Notes: a model not told the origin generated them from the letters alone. A stretch of DNA of 64,000 nt from Nitrosarchaeum sp. (GCA_023264875.1 JAHFUX010000002.1:1-64000); one strand, 5' to 3'; counted from the stretch's first letter, positions 49,093 to 59,150 are shown. Translations and numbers: made by a program.

Positions 49093-50000
49093 AACTAAAA
49101 ACAAAAGATTTACTCACTTTAGCGGAATTGACCCCGAAAGAATTTGCTCAATTAATTGATTATTCTATTATACTAAAAAAAGAACTAAAAAATGGCAACA
49201 AACCTTTATTGAAAAATAAAACACTTACTATGATTTTTCAAAAGCCATCCACTCGAACAAGGGTAAGCTTTGAAACTGGTATGTATCAATTAGGTGGACA
49301 TGCAATAAATCTCTCCTCACAGGATATGCAATTATCACGAGGCGAATCAATAGAAGACACTGCAAAAACTTTATCACGATATACCGATTGTATCATGGCA
49401 AGAGTTTATGATCACAGTGTATTAGAAAAATTATCTGAATCTTCTAGCATACCTGTTATCAATGGTTTGTCTGATTCTTTTCACCCGTGTCAAATCTTGG
49501 CAGATTTTATGACCATTAAAGAAAAAAAAGGAAAATTCAAAGGACTAAAAATTGCTTGGATAGGTGACGGAAACAATGTATGTAATTCAATGATCTACGG
49601 ATGTGCTTTATCTGATGTTAAATTATCAATTGCAACTCCAAAAGGATTTGAACCTTCTAAAACAGTCATTAAAGAATCTGGAAAGTTTATTGATATTGAT
49701 TTAACAACAGATCCTCTCAAGGCAATTAAAAATGCAGATGTTGTAGTGACTGACACATATACCTCAATTCATAATAATGATCCAAAACGAATCAAAAAAT
49801 TCATCCCAAAATATCAGATCACACAAACTCTAATGAGTAATGCCAAAAATGACGCAATCTTTATGCATTGTCTTCCAGCAAAAAGAGAAAGTGAAGTTAC
49901 ATCTTCTGTAATTGATGGTCTTCAATCTGTTGTTTGGGATGAAGCAGAAAATAGACTTCATACTCAAAAAGCTTTACTTGCTTCCCTAATTCGCGCTTAA
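49089..50000 (+). CDS. argF: Ornithine carbamoyltransferase
   Basis: FQKPSTRTRVSFETGMYQLGGHA; HPCQILADFMTI; MHCLPAKRESEV. Confidence 0.94.
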   Translation: MKLKTKDLLTLAELTPKEFAQLIDYSIILKKELKNGNKPLLKNKTLTMIFQKPSTRTRVSFETGMYQLGGHAINLSSQDMQLSRGESIEDTAKTLSRYTDCIMARVYDHSVLEKLSESSSIPVINGLSDSFHPCQILADFMTIKEKKGKFKGLKIAWIGDGNNVCNSMIYGCALSDVKLSIATPKGFEPSKTVIKESGKFIDIDLTTDPLKAIKNADVVVTDTYTSIHNNDPKRIKKFIPKYQITQTLMSNAKNDAIFMHCLPAKRESEVTSSVIDGLQSVVWDEAENRLHTQKALLASLIRA

Positions 50001-50036
50001 CGTATATAAGTGCAGTTTCAAACTCGTGTTCTATAG

Positions 50037-50519
50037 ATGGCCTATTCAAACATACTAAGAAGACTAAGAGAGGAAAAGACCAATTACAAAAAACGTGGAA
50101 CTCTATTGATAGGTAAACGTGATTTCATTACAGTCAATATTACTAATGAAAATACCCAAGTCCAAGTTTTAAAACCTGGTATGACTGGTGATAAGGTAAT
50201 TGCATCTGCGCATTCAAATTATTTACTTAAAAAAGGTTGGAAAGGTTCAAGAAAAAGTATACCTGCAGCATATCTGACTGGTTATCTTGCTGGAAAGAAA
50301 GCTATTGGTAATGGTGCTAAAGATGCCGTTTTGTATACTGGCACTAGAAAATATACACAACGAATGGCAGCTGCACTAAAAGGCGTTGTTGATGCTGGTG
50401 TAAAAGTTCCAGCAGATTCAGAAACATTTCCATCAGATGATAGAATTAAAGGAGAACATCTTACAGTAAAAAATGATACTACAAAAATTAAATCTGCTAT
50501 TGATAGTGAGGTCAAATAG
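50037..50519 (+). CDS. rpl18: Ribosomal protein L18
   Basis: RRLREEKTNYKKRGTLLIGKRDFITVNITNENTQVQV; AAYLTGYLAGKKA. Confidence 0.94.
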   Translation: MAYSNILRRLREEKTNYKKRGTLLIGKRDFITVNITNENTQVQVLKPGMTGDKVIASAHSNYLLKKGWKGSRKSIPAAYLTGYLAGKKAIGNGAKDAVLYTGTRKYTQRMAAALKGVVDAGVKVPADSETFPSDDRIKGEHLTVKNDTTKIKSAIDSEVK

Positions 50520-50521
50520 AA

Positions 50522-51298
50522 ATGAGTCAAACAACACAAAGTAAACCCTCTGGTAGAGGTGGACCTGGAGGTAGAGGTGGACCTGGAGGTAGAGGTGGAC
50601 CTGGAGGTAGAGGTGGACCTGGAGGTAGAGGTGGACCTGGAGGTCAAAAAACTTATGGTGGAGGTAAACCTAGTGGACAAGCTCGACGACCAAGAAGAGA
50701 ACCTGAAGAAGAAGCTTGGATTCCAAAAACAATTTTAGGAAAAAAAGTAGCTTCTGGAGAAATAAATTCTATTGAAGAAATTATTCAAGATGGTTTGAGA
50801 ATTCAAGAAGCTGGTATTATTAAAAAATTATTACCTGATTTGAAAAGTGAAGTTATTGATGTAGGTATCATTCAAAAAATGACTTCTAATGGGCAATCTA
50901 CTAGATTCAAAGCAATTGTTGCAACCGGTAATGAAAATGGTTACTTGGGAGTAGGTCAAGGAAAATCTAAACAAATGAGAATTGCAATTGAAAAGGCAAC
51001 AAATCAAGCTCTTCTTAATGTAAGTCCAATCAAACTAGGATGTGGCAGTTGGGAATGTAGATGTGATCAAAAACATTCTGTTCCATTTAAAATTCGAGGA
51101 AAAGGTGGAAGTGTTACAATTGAAATAATTCCAGCTCCTCGTGGATTGGGGTTAGTAGCTGGTGGTAAAATTAAACGACTGTTACAATTAGCAGGTCTTA
51201 AAGATGCATGGACAACTGCAAAAGGCTCTACTCCAACAATGAATTCTACTTCTAAAGCTATATTGGATTGTCTAAAACAGACATTTAGTCAGGGTTGA
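50522..51298 (+). CDS. rps5: Ribosomal protein S5 with Gly/Arg-rich N-terminal extension
   Basis: FKAIVATGNENGYLGVGQGKSKQMRIAIEKATNQA; CGSWECRCDQKHSVPFKIRGKGGSVTIEIIPAPRGLGLVAGG; N-terminal (GRGGPG)5. Confidence 0.96.
   Translation: MSQTTQSKPSGRGGPGGRGGPGGRGGPGGRGGPGGRGGPGGQKTYGGGKPSGQARRPRREPEEEAWIPKTILGKKVASGEINSIEEIIQDGLRIQEAGIIKKLLPDLKSEVIDVGIIQKMTSNGQSTRFKAIVATGNENGYLGVGQGKSKQMRIAIEKATNQALLNVSPIKLGCGSWECRCDQKHSVPFKIRGKGGSVTIEIIPAPRGLGLVAGGKIKRLLQLAGLKDAWTTAKGSTPTMNSTSKAILDCLKQTFSQG
50552..50641 (+). repeat. Five perfect tandem copies of an 18-bp unit (ggtagaggtggacctgga) in rps5
   Basis: Direct reading; encodes GRGGPG repeats. Confidence 0.95.
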
Positions 51299-51304
51299 TA
51301 TAAA

Positions 51305-51772
51305 ATGGCAAATGCATATCTTGTAGTTAGAATAAAAGGTCAAGCTGATTGTCCTTATTGGGCAACTACTACTATGACTTTGCTAAAATTAGATAAAAAA
51401 TATCGTGCTACAATTTTACCTGCTAAAGAAAATACATTAGGAATGTTAAACAAAGTAAAACACTATGTATCTTGGATTGAATTGGATGCTAGTTTAGCAA
51501 AAGAACTCATTGATAAAAAAGCAAGAAAAGATGGTTATCAAAAAATTACTGCTACTGATCTTAAAGAACTTGGATTTGCCAGTACTGAGGCACTTGGCTC
51601 AGCACTAGCTGAAGGAAAAGCAACTCTTTCTAAACTAAAGCCTCTAAAACCTTGGTTTGCTTTAGCTCCACCAAGACATGGATTCAAGCGAAGCACCAAA
51701 AAACTATATGGACAAAAAGGTATACTAGGACAAAATAAAGATCTTGGAACATTGGTAAGGAATATGATGTAA
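51305..51772 (+). CDS. rpl30: Ribosomal protein L30
   Basis: YLVVRIKGQADCPYWATTTMTLLKLDKKYRATILPAKENTLGMLNKVKHYVSW; between rps5 and rpl15. Confidence 0.95.
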   Translation: MANAYLVVRIKGQADCPYWATTTMTLLKLDKKYRATILPAKENTLGMLNKVKHYVSWIELDASLAKELIDKKARKDGYQKITATDLKELGFASTEALGSALAEGKATLSKLKPLKPWFALAPPRHGFKRSTKKLYGQKGILGQNKDLGTLVRNMM

Positions 51773-51773
51773 A

Positions 51774-52199
51774 ATGGCAACAAGATTAAGAAAAACAAGA
51801 AGATTAAGAGGCGGACGACATATGGGATGGGGACAAGTAGGTCAACATCGTGCAAGTGGTCACAAAGGAGGTCTTGGAATTGCTGGATTACATAAATATC
51901 ATTTTAGTACTTTGCTAAAAGAAAACCCAGATCATTTTGGACATGATTCTACTCACCCACCTCACCCAATTATCACAAGAAAATGGGCTAGTGTCCGTGA
52001 TCTCGATGACCTATTCTCAAAATTTGGTAAAGAAGAAGGAGGAAAGAAAATCATAGACCTCGTAACTGCTGGATATGATAAACTCCTTGGTGGCGGTAAG
52101 GTATCTAACCCATACACCGTCAAAGTACCAAGATTTACTGCAACAGCAGAAGAGAAAATAAAATCAGTAGGGGGAGAGGTGCTAGCTGATAATGGCTGA
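51774..52199 (+). CDS. rpl15: Ribosomal protein L15
   Basis: RLRKTRRLRGGRHMGWGQVGQHRASGHKGG. Confidence 0.95.
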   Translation: MATRLRKTRRLRGGRHMGWGQVGQHRASGHKGGLGIAGLHKYHFSTLLKENPDHFGHDSTHPPHPIITRKWASVRDLDDLFSKFGKEEGGKKIIDLVTAGYDKLLGGGKVSNPYTVKVPRFTATAEEKIKSVGGEVLADNG

Positions 52200-53622
52200 A
52201 GGTAGCGTAACTACTCTTATTAGAAAAGTTGTTTTCAAAGCAGAACCATATATTCCTCAAGTACCAAAACCAAAAAAAAAGATACCACTACAAACTAGAT
52301 TGATTTGGTCTGGAGTAGTATTGTTAATCTACATGGTTATGGGGCAGACTCCATTATTTGGAGCAACAGCACCAGCGTTTGATTTTCTACAATTTGCCAG
52401 AGTCATTTTTGCATCTCAGCAAGGAACACTTGTTGAACTAGGAATTGGACCTATTGTCACTGCAGGTCTCTTGATGCAATTGCTTAAAGGTTCAGATATT
52501 CTAAAGTTTGACTTTAAAAAACCAGAAGAAAGAGGTGTATTTCAAACTGCCACTAAACTAGTAACCTACATTGTAATTGCAGCTGAATCAATCGTATATG
52601 CAACTGCTGTTTATGGTCCAGGTGTACCAGAACCATATGTTTTGTATGTTATGATTGGCCAATTGATGGCTGCATCAATTATCATTATGTTCTTAGATGA
52701 ATTAATCCAAAAAGGCTGGGGTCTAGGTAGCGGAATCAGTTTATTCATTATGGCCGGTGTAGCTCAACAAATTTTATGGAATTTATTTAGTCCATTACCA
52801 GCTGGCGATGGCGGTACTATTGGTATCATACCCTATATTGCTCAATCAATGATGACTGGAGATTTATCCAATGTATTATTCCGTTCAAATCAACTGCCTA
52901 GTATTTTTGGATTATTCCTTACTGCCGGAATACTCTTGATTCTAGTATTTACTCAGGGTATGAAAATTGAGATTCCTATTGTTTCTACAAAATACAGAGG
53001 ATTCTCAGCAGTTTATCCAATTAAAATGTTGTATACTTCAAACATTCCAGTTATTTTGGCATCTGCTCTAACTGCAAATGCTGTATTTATGGGTCAGATG
53101 TTATGGGCAAACTTTAACCCCAGAAACAATAATGCGTTCATGAATATTCTGGGTCAATTTGATCCTACTAGTCCTTCTACTCCAATTGGAGGAATCATTT
53201 ACTATGTTACTCCACCAAGAGGATTAGCTATTGCAGCTTTGGATCCTGGAAGAGCTATAGGTTACATACTGTTTATGGTTGGAATTGTAGTTTTATTTGG
53301 CAAACTGTGGGTTGAACTAGGAGGTTTATCCCCAAAGAGTGCAGCTCAAAACTTACTTGATGCAGATGTACAAATTCCAGGATTTAGAAGATCAAATGCA
53401 CCTGTGGAAGCATTATTGGCCAAATACATTCCATCTGTTACAATTATTGGCTCTATGATTTTGGGTTTATTGTCTGGTGTATCTGATGTTTTAGGAGTAT
53501 TTGGTGGAGGGATTGGAATTTTGCTTATGGTGGATATTCTTATCAACTATTACACTCAACTAGTAAGAGAACAAGTAGAAGTTGTAATGCCACGTCTTGG
53601 TGCTTTACTTGGCAGAAAGTAG
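52192..53622 (+). CDS. secY: Preprotein translocase subunit SecY
   Basis: Multi-TM; ELGIGPIVTAGLLMQLLKGS; GLGSGISLFIMAG; PIKMLYTSNIPVILASAL. Confidence 0.97.
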   Translation: MAEGSVTTLIRKVVFKAEPYIPQVPKPKKKIPLQTRLIWSGVVLLIYMVMGQTPLFGATAPAFDFLQFARVIFASQQGTLVELGIGPIVTAGLLMQLLKGSDILKFDFKKPEERGVFQTATKLVTYIVIAAESIVYATAVYGPGVPEPYVLYVMIGQLMAASIIIMFLDELIQKGWGLGSGISLFIMAGVAQQILWNLFSPLPAGDGGTIGIIPYIAQSMMTGDLSNVLFRSNQLPSIFGLFLTAGILLILVFTQGMKIEIPIVSTKYRGFSAVYPIKMLYTSNIPVILASALTANAVFMGQMLWANFNPRNNNAFMNILGQFDPTSPSTPIGGIIYYVTPPRGLAIAALDPGRAIGYILFMVGIVVLFGKLWVELGGLSPKSAAQNLLDADVQIPGFRRSNAPVEALLAKYIPSVTIIGSMILGLLSGVSDVLGVFGGGIGILLMVDILINYYTQLVREQVEVVMPRLGALLGRK

Positions 53623-54187
53623 AAAAGTCGTAGTGGTAGGAATACCTGGTGTTGGAAAAACTTCTTTATTGCAAAAACTAGCTGAAATATTAAAAGATCA
53701 TAACAAAAGTGTTAGCGTTAATAGTTTTGGAAGTGTAATGTTTGAAGTTGCAAAAGCGAATGGCATTAAAGATAGAGATGAGCTCAGGAAATTACCTCTA
53801 TCTGAACAAAAAAATCTTCAAAAAATTGCTGCTGAAAAACTTGCAATGCTAAACGATGATGTGGTAATTATTGATACTCATGCTTTTATTAATTCCCCTG
53901 AAGGATATTATCCTGGATTGCCAGAGCATGTTTTGAAAATTCTTAAACCTACCAACTTTGTGTCTGTTTCTGCAAAACCTGAGGAAATTTACAATAGAAG
54001 AATGAAAGATGATACTAGAAATAGAGATCAAATTTCAATTGATAATATTAAAAAAGAATTAGACGTACAATCTGGCATGATTTCTGCATGTGCTGTATTT
54101 TCAGGCTCTCCTGTGAAACACGTGCTTAATCTAGAAGGAAAGATTGATGAAGCAGTTGATAAAATAATTAGAGCAATAGGACTGTAA
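53597..54187 (+). CDS. adkA: Adenylate kinase (archaeal type)
   Basis: KVVVVGIPGVGKTSLLQKLAEIL; IIDTHAFINSPEGYYPGLPEHVLKILKP; after secY. Start uncertain (TTG 53597 or 53609). Confidence 0.92.
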   Translation: MVLYLAESRKVVVVGIPGVGKTSLLQKLAEILKDHNKSVSVNSFGSVMFEVAKANGIKDRDELRKLPLSEQKNLQKIAAEKLAMLNDDVVIIDTHAFINSPEGYYPGLPEHVLKILKPTNFVSVSAKPEEIYNRRMKDDTRNRDQISIDNIKKELDVQSGMISACAVFSGSPVKHVLNLEGKIDEAVDKIIRAIGL

Positions 54188-54188
54188 G

Positions 54189-54833
54189 ATGGATTTTAAT
54201 TTTATCTTGTTATTTTTGGATTCTGTATTCCTTAAAGATGATGGCATATTTGGATTTCTTGGTGGCGGTGGTGGTCAAGCTGCATTAGGAAGTGATGATC
54301 CAATTGTCAAAGGTCTAATTCTAACTGCATTTGCAGTAACTGGCTTTGGAATTTTGTTGAATCTCTTTAATGCTGGAGTCAGAAAGAAAATGGTTGATCA
54401 AACAAAACTACAACGAATAATGAAAGAGACGCGTTCTTGGCAGAAGGAAAGAATGGCTGCAATGAGATCAAAAGATCAAGACAAGATCAATGCCCTAAAT
54501 AAAAAATCGGCTTACATGAACAAAATGTCTATGGAAATGATGCAGATGAATATGAGACCTATGTTAATTACATTTGTTCCTTTAATTTTGATATTTTATC
54601 TTGTCTTGCCTGTACTATTTTCACATATTGTGGCACTATCTCCAATTTCACTAAACATAATTCCTGGTAACTTTTTCCATCTTACTTGTTCTGCAGCGCA
54701 AGCAGCAGAACCAGATGGTATATGTACTCAAAAAGAAAATGCCCTGTATCTTTGGGCTTGGTATTTTCTATCATCCATTGCGTTTAGTGGCATCATTATG
54801 AAACTAACAAAAACATCCATGAGTCCCAGTTGA
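54189..54833 (+). CDS. DUF106/EMC3-type membrane protein (YidC-like)
   Basis: TM helices around a charged coiled-coil (LQRIMKETRSWQKERMAAMRSKDQDKINALNKKSAYMNKMSMEMMQMNMRPMLITF). Confidence 0.88.
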   Translation: MDFNFILLFLDSVFLKDDGIFGFLGGGGGQAALGSDDPIVKGLILTAFAVTGFGILLNLFNAGVRKKMVDQTKLQRIMKETRSWQKERMAAMRSKDQDKINALNKKSAYMNKMSMEMMQMNMRPMLITFVPLILIFYLVLPVLFSHIVALSPISLNIIPGNFFHLTCSAAQAAEPDGICTQKENALYLWAWYFLSSIAFSGIIMKLTKTSMSPS

Positions 54834-55390
54834 CCAAGTCAATTGTAATTTCTGGTCCTCCGGCTGTGGGAAAAACAACTGTAGCTAAAGGATTAGCAGA
54901 TGAATTTAATCTGACATATCTTAGTGGTGGTGATATTCTAAAAGAAATGGCAAACGAACAAGGATTTGATGTAGTTGGTGATGATTGGTGGGACACTGAA
55001 GATGGTATGAAATTTCTCAATCAAAGAGAAAACAATTCTGAATTCGATAAGAAAGTCGATGATAAATTAATCCAACTCTTTAACATAGGTGGAATGGTCA
55101 TAACAAGTTATACTCTTCCATGGTTAGTTAGTAATGGTATCAAAATTTGGCTAGCTGGTTCTCATGATAGTAGCTCAAAGAGAATGCAAACTAGAGATAA
55201 CATGACTTCGCAAGAAGCATACGAAATAACAAAAATAAGATATGATAAAAACCGAGCATTATACAGGAAATTATATCATTTTGATTTTGGAAATGACACG
55301 TCTGTATTTGATAAAATCATTGACACTGATAATCTTAATGCAACTCAAGTAATTAATATTGCAAAAGAAACTGTGAGAAAATTATTATGA
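54830..55390 (+). CDS. cmk: Cytidylate kinase (archaeal type; TTG start)
   Basis: SIVISGPPAVGKTTVAKGLADEFNLTYLSGGDILKEMA; sits between DUF106 and cbf5. Confidence 0.9.
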   Translation: MTKSIVISGPPAVGKTTVAKGLADEFNLTYLSGGDILKEMANEQGFDVVGDDWWDTEDGMKFLNQRENNSEFDKKVDDKLIQLFNIGGMVITSYTLPWLVSNGIKIWLAGSHDSSSKRMQTRDNMTSQEAYEITKIRYDKNRALYRKLYHFDFGNDTSVFDKIIDTDNLNATQVINIAKETVRKLL

Positions 55391-56385
55391 GTCTCAAACA
55401 ACTTCAGAATTTACTTGTAATTGATCAGGATATCACTGATGATGCATATGGAACATATTATGATAAAAGAACTATTGAACAATTACTCAATTACGGTCTG
55501 ATAATTTTAGATAAGCCTCCAGGCCCTACTAGTCACGAAACTGTTGCTTGGACAAAAAGAATCTTAAAGATTCCAAAGATTGGTCACAGTGGAACTCTTG
55601 ATCCTCAAGTTTCAGGTGTATTGCCTTTGGGTCTTGGAGAGGCGACTAAGGCTCTTGGTGTATTACTTTATGGTCCAAAAGAATACCATGCACTTGGAAG
55701 ATTTCATTCACTCCCATCAAAAGAAAAACTTGATGATGTACTTGATATGTTCAGAGGAGAAATTTTTCAAAAGCCTCCACAACGCTCTTCTGTTCTTAGA
55801 CAAACTAGAACAAGGACTATCTATGAACTAGAAGTACTTGAGCAAAAAGAAAGATTACTTTTAACTCGTATATTATGCGAGGCTGGAACATACATTAGAA
55901 AACTATACTATGACATTGGAGAAATTCTTGGTCCTGGTGCTACTATGATAGAACTAAGAAGAACAAGAGTTGATCAATTCTATGAATCTGATGGTCTAGT
56001 AACGTTACATGAACTTGCAAATGCTTTTGCACTTTGGGAAGAAAAAAAAGATGACACAAAACTTATGAAAATGATTAAACCTATCGAATATGCGCTTAGT
56101 GAGCTAAAATCTGTAATTATTCGTGATTCTGCAGTAGATGCATTATGTCATGGTGCACAACTCGCAATTCCTGGCATATTGCAAATTTCTCCAAATCTAA
56201 ACAAAGGTGACATTGTAGGAATTTATACCCAAAAAGGAGAAGCTGTCGCTTTGGCCGAATCCATGATGTCTGAGGCAGAAATACATGATGCAATCAAAGG
56301 TTATGCTTTTGAGACAAAACGAATTATTATGGCTCCTAACACATATCCAAAGAAATGGAGATCCAAATCTCCCCCAAAGGATTAA
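55387..56385 (+). CDS. cbf5: tRNA/rRNA pseudouridine synthase Cbf5 (TruB family, C-terminal PUA)
   Basis: LIILDKPPGPTSHETVAWTKRILKIPKIGHSGTLDPQVSGVLPLGLGEATKAL. Confidence 0.96.
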   Translation: MSLKQLQNLLVIDQDITDDAYGTYYDKRTIEQLLNYGLIILDKPPGPTSHETVAWTKRILKIPKIGHSGTLDPQVSGVLPLGLGEATKALGVLLYGPKEYHALGRFHSLPSKEKLDDVLDMFRGEIFQKPPQRSSVLRQTRTRTIYELEVLEQKERLLLTRILCEAGTYIRKLYYDIGEILGPGATMIELRRTRVDQFYESDGLVTLHELANAFALWEEKKDDTKLMKMIKPIEYALSELKSVIIRDSAVDALCHGAQLAIPGILQISPNLNKGDIVGIYTQKGEAVALAESMMSEAEIHDAIKGYAFETKRIIMAPNTYPKKWRSKSPPKD

Positions 56386-56412
56386 AAAATCAAATAAAAA
56401 ACTCTTGAGTAA

Positions 56413-56859
56413 TTGTTAGCAAAAAGTCTTGTAATTTTTATTAGTGTTGGTGTTTTAGCAGGTTTTGTATTTGGGTTTTATTTGCTTGATATGAAAAATA
56501 CCAATCAACTGGTATTTGTTGATGGTTCTTCAATTTCTATAGTGACAGAAAAATCTGATTTTAAGAAAGGTGAAGAAATTAAAATAACTATTATAAATTC
56601 TGGAACAACACTGCTTACTTTTTCAGATACATCTTATGGCTTAAAGATAAGTGGTTTATTTGGTATTATGATGTATTCTCCTCCTACATCACAAGTAATT
56701 ACAACCTTAAAACCAAATGAAGAAATTGTATTTGTTTGGGATCAAATGAAATCTGATAATTTACCTGTTTTAGAAGGTCTTTACAAAATCAGCTCAAATG
56801 GAATTGATTCTCTGGGAAACAAAGTAGAAAAATCTATTACTATTAACATTTGGAAGTAA
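56413..56859 (+). CDS. Membrane-anchored hypothetical protein (TTG start)
   Basis: N-terminal TM and beta-rich domain (EEIKITIINSGTTLLTFSDTSYGLKI). Confidence 0.65.
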   Translation: MLAKSLVIFISVGVLAGFVFGFYLLDMKNTNQLVFVDGSSISIVTEKSDFKKGEEIKITIINSGTTLLTFSDTSYGLKISGLFGIMMYSPPTSQVITTLKPNEEIVFVWDQMKSDNLPVLEGLYKISSNGIDSLGNKVEKSITINIWK

Positions 56860-56927
56860 ACTTTTGTAATTCCAAGTAACACAATATATAATCAAATTTT
56901 CCCGAATTACTTTGTCGAAAGACAAGT

Positions 56928-57025
56928 GCCGGGGTCGCCTAGCCTGGTAGGGCGCGCGCCTGGAAATAATTTACCATAAAGCGCGTTCTCGCAAGGGAAC
57001 GGGAGTTCAAATCTCCCTCCCGGCG
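56928..57025 (+). tRNA. tRNA-Ser (anticodon GGA) with 14-nt anticodon-loop intron and long variable arm
   Basis: Acceptor GCCGGGG/TCCCGGC, anticodon stem CGCGC/GCGCG, loop CTGGAA|ATAATTTACCATAA|A, variable arm TTCTC-GCAA-GGGAA, T-arm GGGAG-TTCAAAT-CTCCC, discriminator G. Confidence 0.93.
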
Positions 57026-57138
57026 CCTTCATGATTTGAACTATTTCTATTTTAAAATTGTAAACCTATTCTAATTACTTCTATTCTACGTTATTTCATA
57101 CATCTCGTTTTATGATTTTATTTTAATATCTACTTTCA

Positions 57139-58341
57139 TCATAAAATTTGTTTTACTGGATATTTTCTTAAAAAACCAATCATACTACACATAGCAATCA
57201 AAGTAAGTATGACACTATACACAACTGCACTGGCAAGACCATTATTATCCCACAAAAACCCAAACAAGACATTTCCTACAAAAAAACCTACGCCAATCAC
57301 AATGCTGAAAAGACCAAACGCAGTTCCACGTAACTCTGATGAAACATATCTTGGAATAACTGCACGTTGCACTGTTTCTGAAATCCCCATATATACTCCA
57401 AATACTCCTGCAAGCACATATGCATAAAGTGCATTGCTAGACAAAACTACCATCAATATTGATGATATGCCAAAGACACCATATCCGATTAGCAGTACTT
57501 TTTCTTTTCCTATTTTGTCTGCAAGAAAACCTGATGGAATTCCAATTACTGTGTGTGCTATGTTAATTACCGCATACACTATTGGTATGAAATTTTTATC
57601 AACTCCAATATCTGATGCTTTGAGTAATACAAAGGAAAAATTGAATGCTCCTAGACTAAATATACACGAAATAACAAGTAATGTAACAAACGGTTTGTTT
57701 TTGTGAACAACTTGTTTCATGTTTACAAAAATATTTGACGTGGGTTGTTTTTTAATAGCAACCTCTTTTACAACAAATATCAAAATTAGAACTGCTATTG
57801 CTCCAGGAATTAGAGACATAAGAAAAACTCCGCGAATATCAGTAAACTGAAGCAGCACAAATGCAGCAACTGGTCCAACTATGGCCCCTGCCTGATCAAG
57901 TGTTCTGTGAAACCCAAATGCTTTGCCTGCATTTTTGATAGAAACAGAATCTGCAATGAGTGCGTCTCTTGGTGGGGTTCGTAGCCCTTTACCTATTCTG
58001 TCAGTTGCTCTTACTGTAAATGCATCTATCCATCCGCTAGACGCTGCAAAAAATGGTTTGCTTATTGTAGAAAGCCCATACCCAGCTATGATGAATGGCT
58101 TTCTTTTTGTTGTTTTATCTGATATGGAGCCTGAAATTATTCGAAATGCATAGCTTACTAATTCCGCAGAACCTTCAATTGTTCCAAGAATTGCCCTTGA
58201 TGCACCAAGCCCTGTAACTATGAAAAACGGTAAAATTCCCAAAATCATTTCTGTAGAAAAATCTGTAAAAAAACTCACAACCCCCATTGCATAGACATTT
58301 CTCATTCCACTGGGTTTGTTTTGGTCAGGATTTTCAGCCAT
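57139..58341 (-). CDS. Major facilitator superfamily transporter
   Basis: ~12 TM; GSISDKTTKRKPFIIAGYGLSTISKP loop; RIGKGLRTPPRDALIADS; GFLADKIGKEKVLLIGYG. Confidence 0.9.
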   Translation of the reverse strand: MAENPDQNKPSGMRNVYAMGVVSFFTDFSTEMILGILPFFIVTGLGASRAILGTIEGSAELVSYAFRIISGSISDKTTKRKPFIIAGYGLSTISKPFFAASSGWIDAFTVRATDRIGKGLRTPPRDALIADSVSIKNAGKAFGFHRTLDQAGAIVGPVAAFVLLQFTDIRGVFLMSLIPGAIAVLILIFVVKEVAIKKQPTSNIFVNMKQVVHKNKPFVTLLVISCIFSLGAFNFSFVLLKASDIGVDKNFIPIVYAVINIAHTVIGIPSGFLADKIGKEKVLLIGYGVFGISSILMVVLSSNALYAYVLAGVFGVYMGISETVQRAVIPRYVSSELRGTAFGLFSIVIGVGFFVGNVLFGFLWDNNGLASAVVYSVILTLIAMCSMIGFLRKYPVKQIL

Positions 58342-58430
58342 GTATGTTATATTTTTCTATACTGAAATAAAAAGAGATTTTATGCTACGCATAATTTAGT
58401 ATTTTACTTATAACTTGTATTGTTCTCTTT

Positions 58431-59150
58431 TCAGTTTTTTTTATTAATTTCTTTTTTGATTTTATCTATTGAAGTAGTTAATACTTCAATCTGACTATTG
58501 ATTACTGAAATTTTCATCAAGATTGTATCTTTTTCCCAATTAGTATCCTCTTTGATGTTTTTTAATATTTTTTTGTAATCATTACATTGATTTACAATAT
58601 TTTGACCTAATAATGGGTCTTCAAATAATTCCTCAATATACACAATATCGCTTTTTATATGTAGAATTGTAAAGTACTCGATAATTTCTAATTTTGTTCC
58701 AGATGATAAAATTATATTCTGTTTAATTTCATCTGTACCTTTATTGATATAATCTTCTAACTTTTGTTTTATTTCGTAATGATTATTCAGTATGACTTCC
58801 AAATTAGTTATGATCCTATAACTGAATACCTTTAGTCTTTTTTGCTCTCGCTCATAATTTCGCTGCTCAATGTTCTGTATATTCAAAACTAATTCCGTAA
58901 TTTTCTCTTGTTGTTCTTCAGATTTTTTTAGTTGATTATTTGAATAAATTAAAATGGCAATTGTGATAGATGTTCCAATTCCAGTTTCAACTACTGATGT
59001 AGTCCAGTTTGTTGAGTCATTATTACTAACCAAAGGAACATTAAAAATTAGATGTGTAATAAACATGGTCAAAATCATGACTATTGGAGTCAAAATAAAC
59101 AACAATTTTATTTTTTGATTTATCGAATTTTTCTTCTTTTGGTTCATCAT
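58431..59150 (-). CDS. Membrane hypothetical protein with two N-terminal TM helices and coiled-coil
   Basis: Complete ORF; hydrophobic segments LLFILTPIVMILTMFITHLIF and GIGTSITIAILIY followed by a helical region. Confidence 0.65.
   Translation of the reverse strand: MMNQKKKNSINQKIKLLFILTPIVMILTMFITHLIFNVPLVSNNDSTNWTTSVVETGIGTSITIAILIYSNNQLKKSEEQQEKITELVLNIQNIEQRNYEREQKRLKVFSYRIITNLEVILNNHYEIKQKLEDYINKGTDEIKQNIILSSGTKLEIIEYFTILHIKSDIVYIEELFEDPLLGQNIVNQCNDYKKILKNIKEDTNWEKDTILMKISVINSQIEVLTTSIDKIKKEINKKN

Noticed and set aside
50282-50680. Minus-strand ORF with Ser/Thr/Arg repeats opposite rpl18/rps5
   Set aside because: Antisense reading of the rps5 18-bp repeat, overlapping two certain ribosomal protein genes
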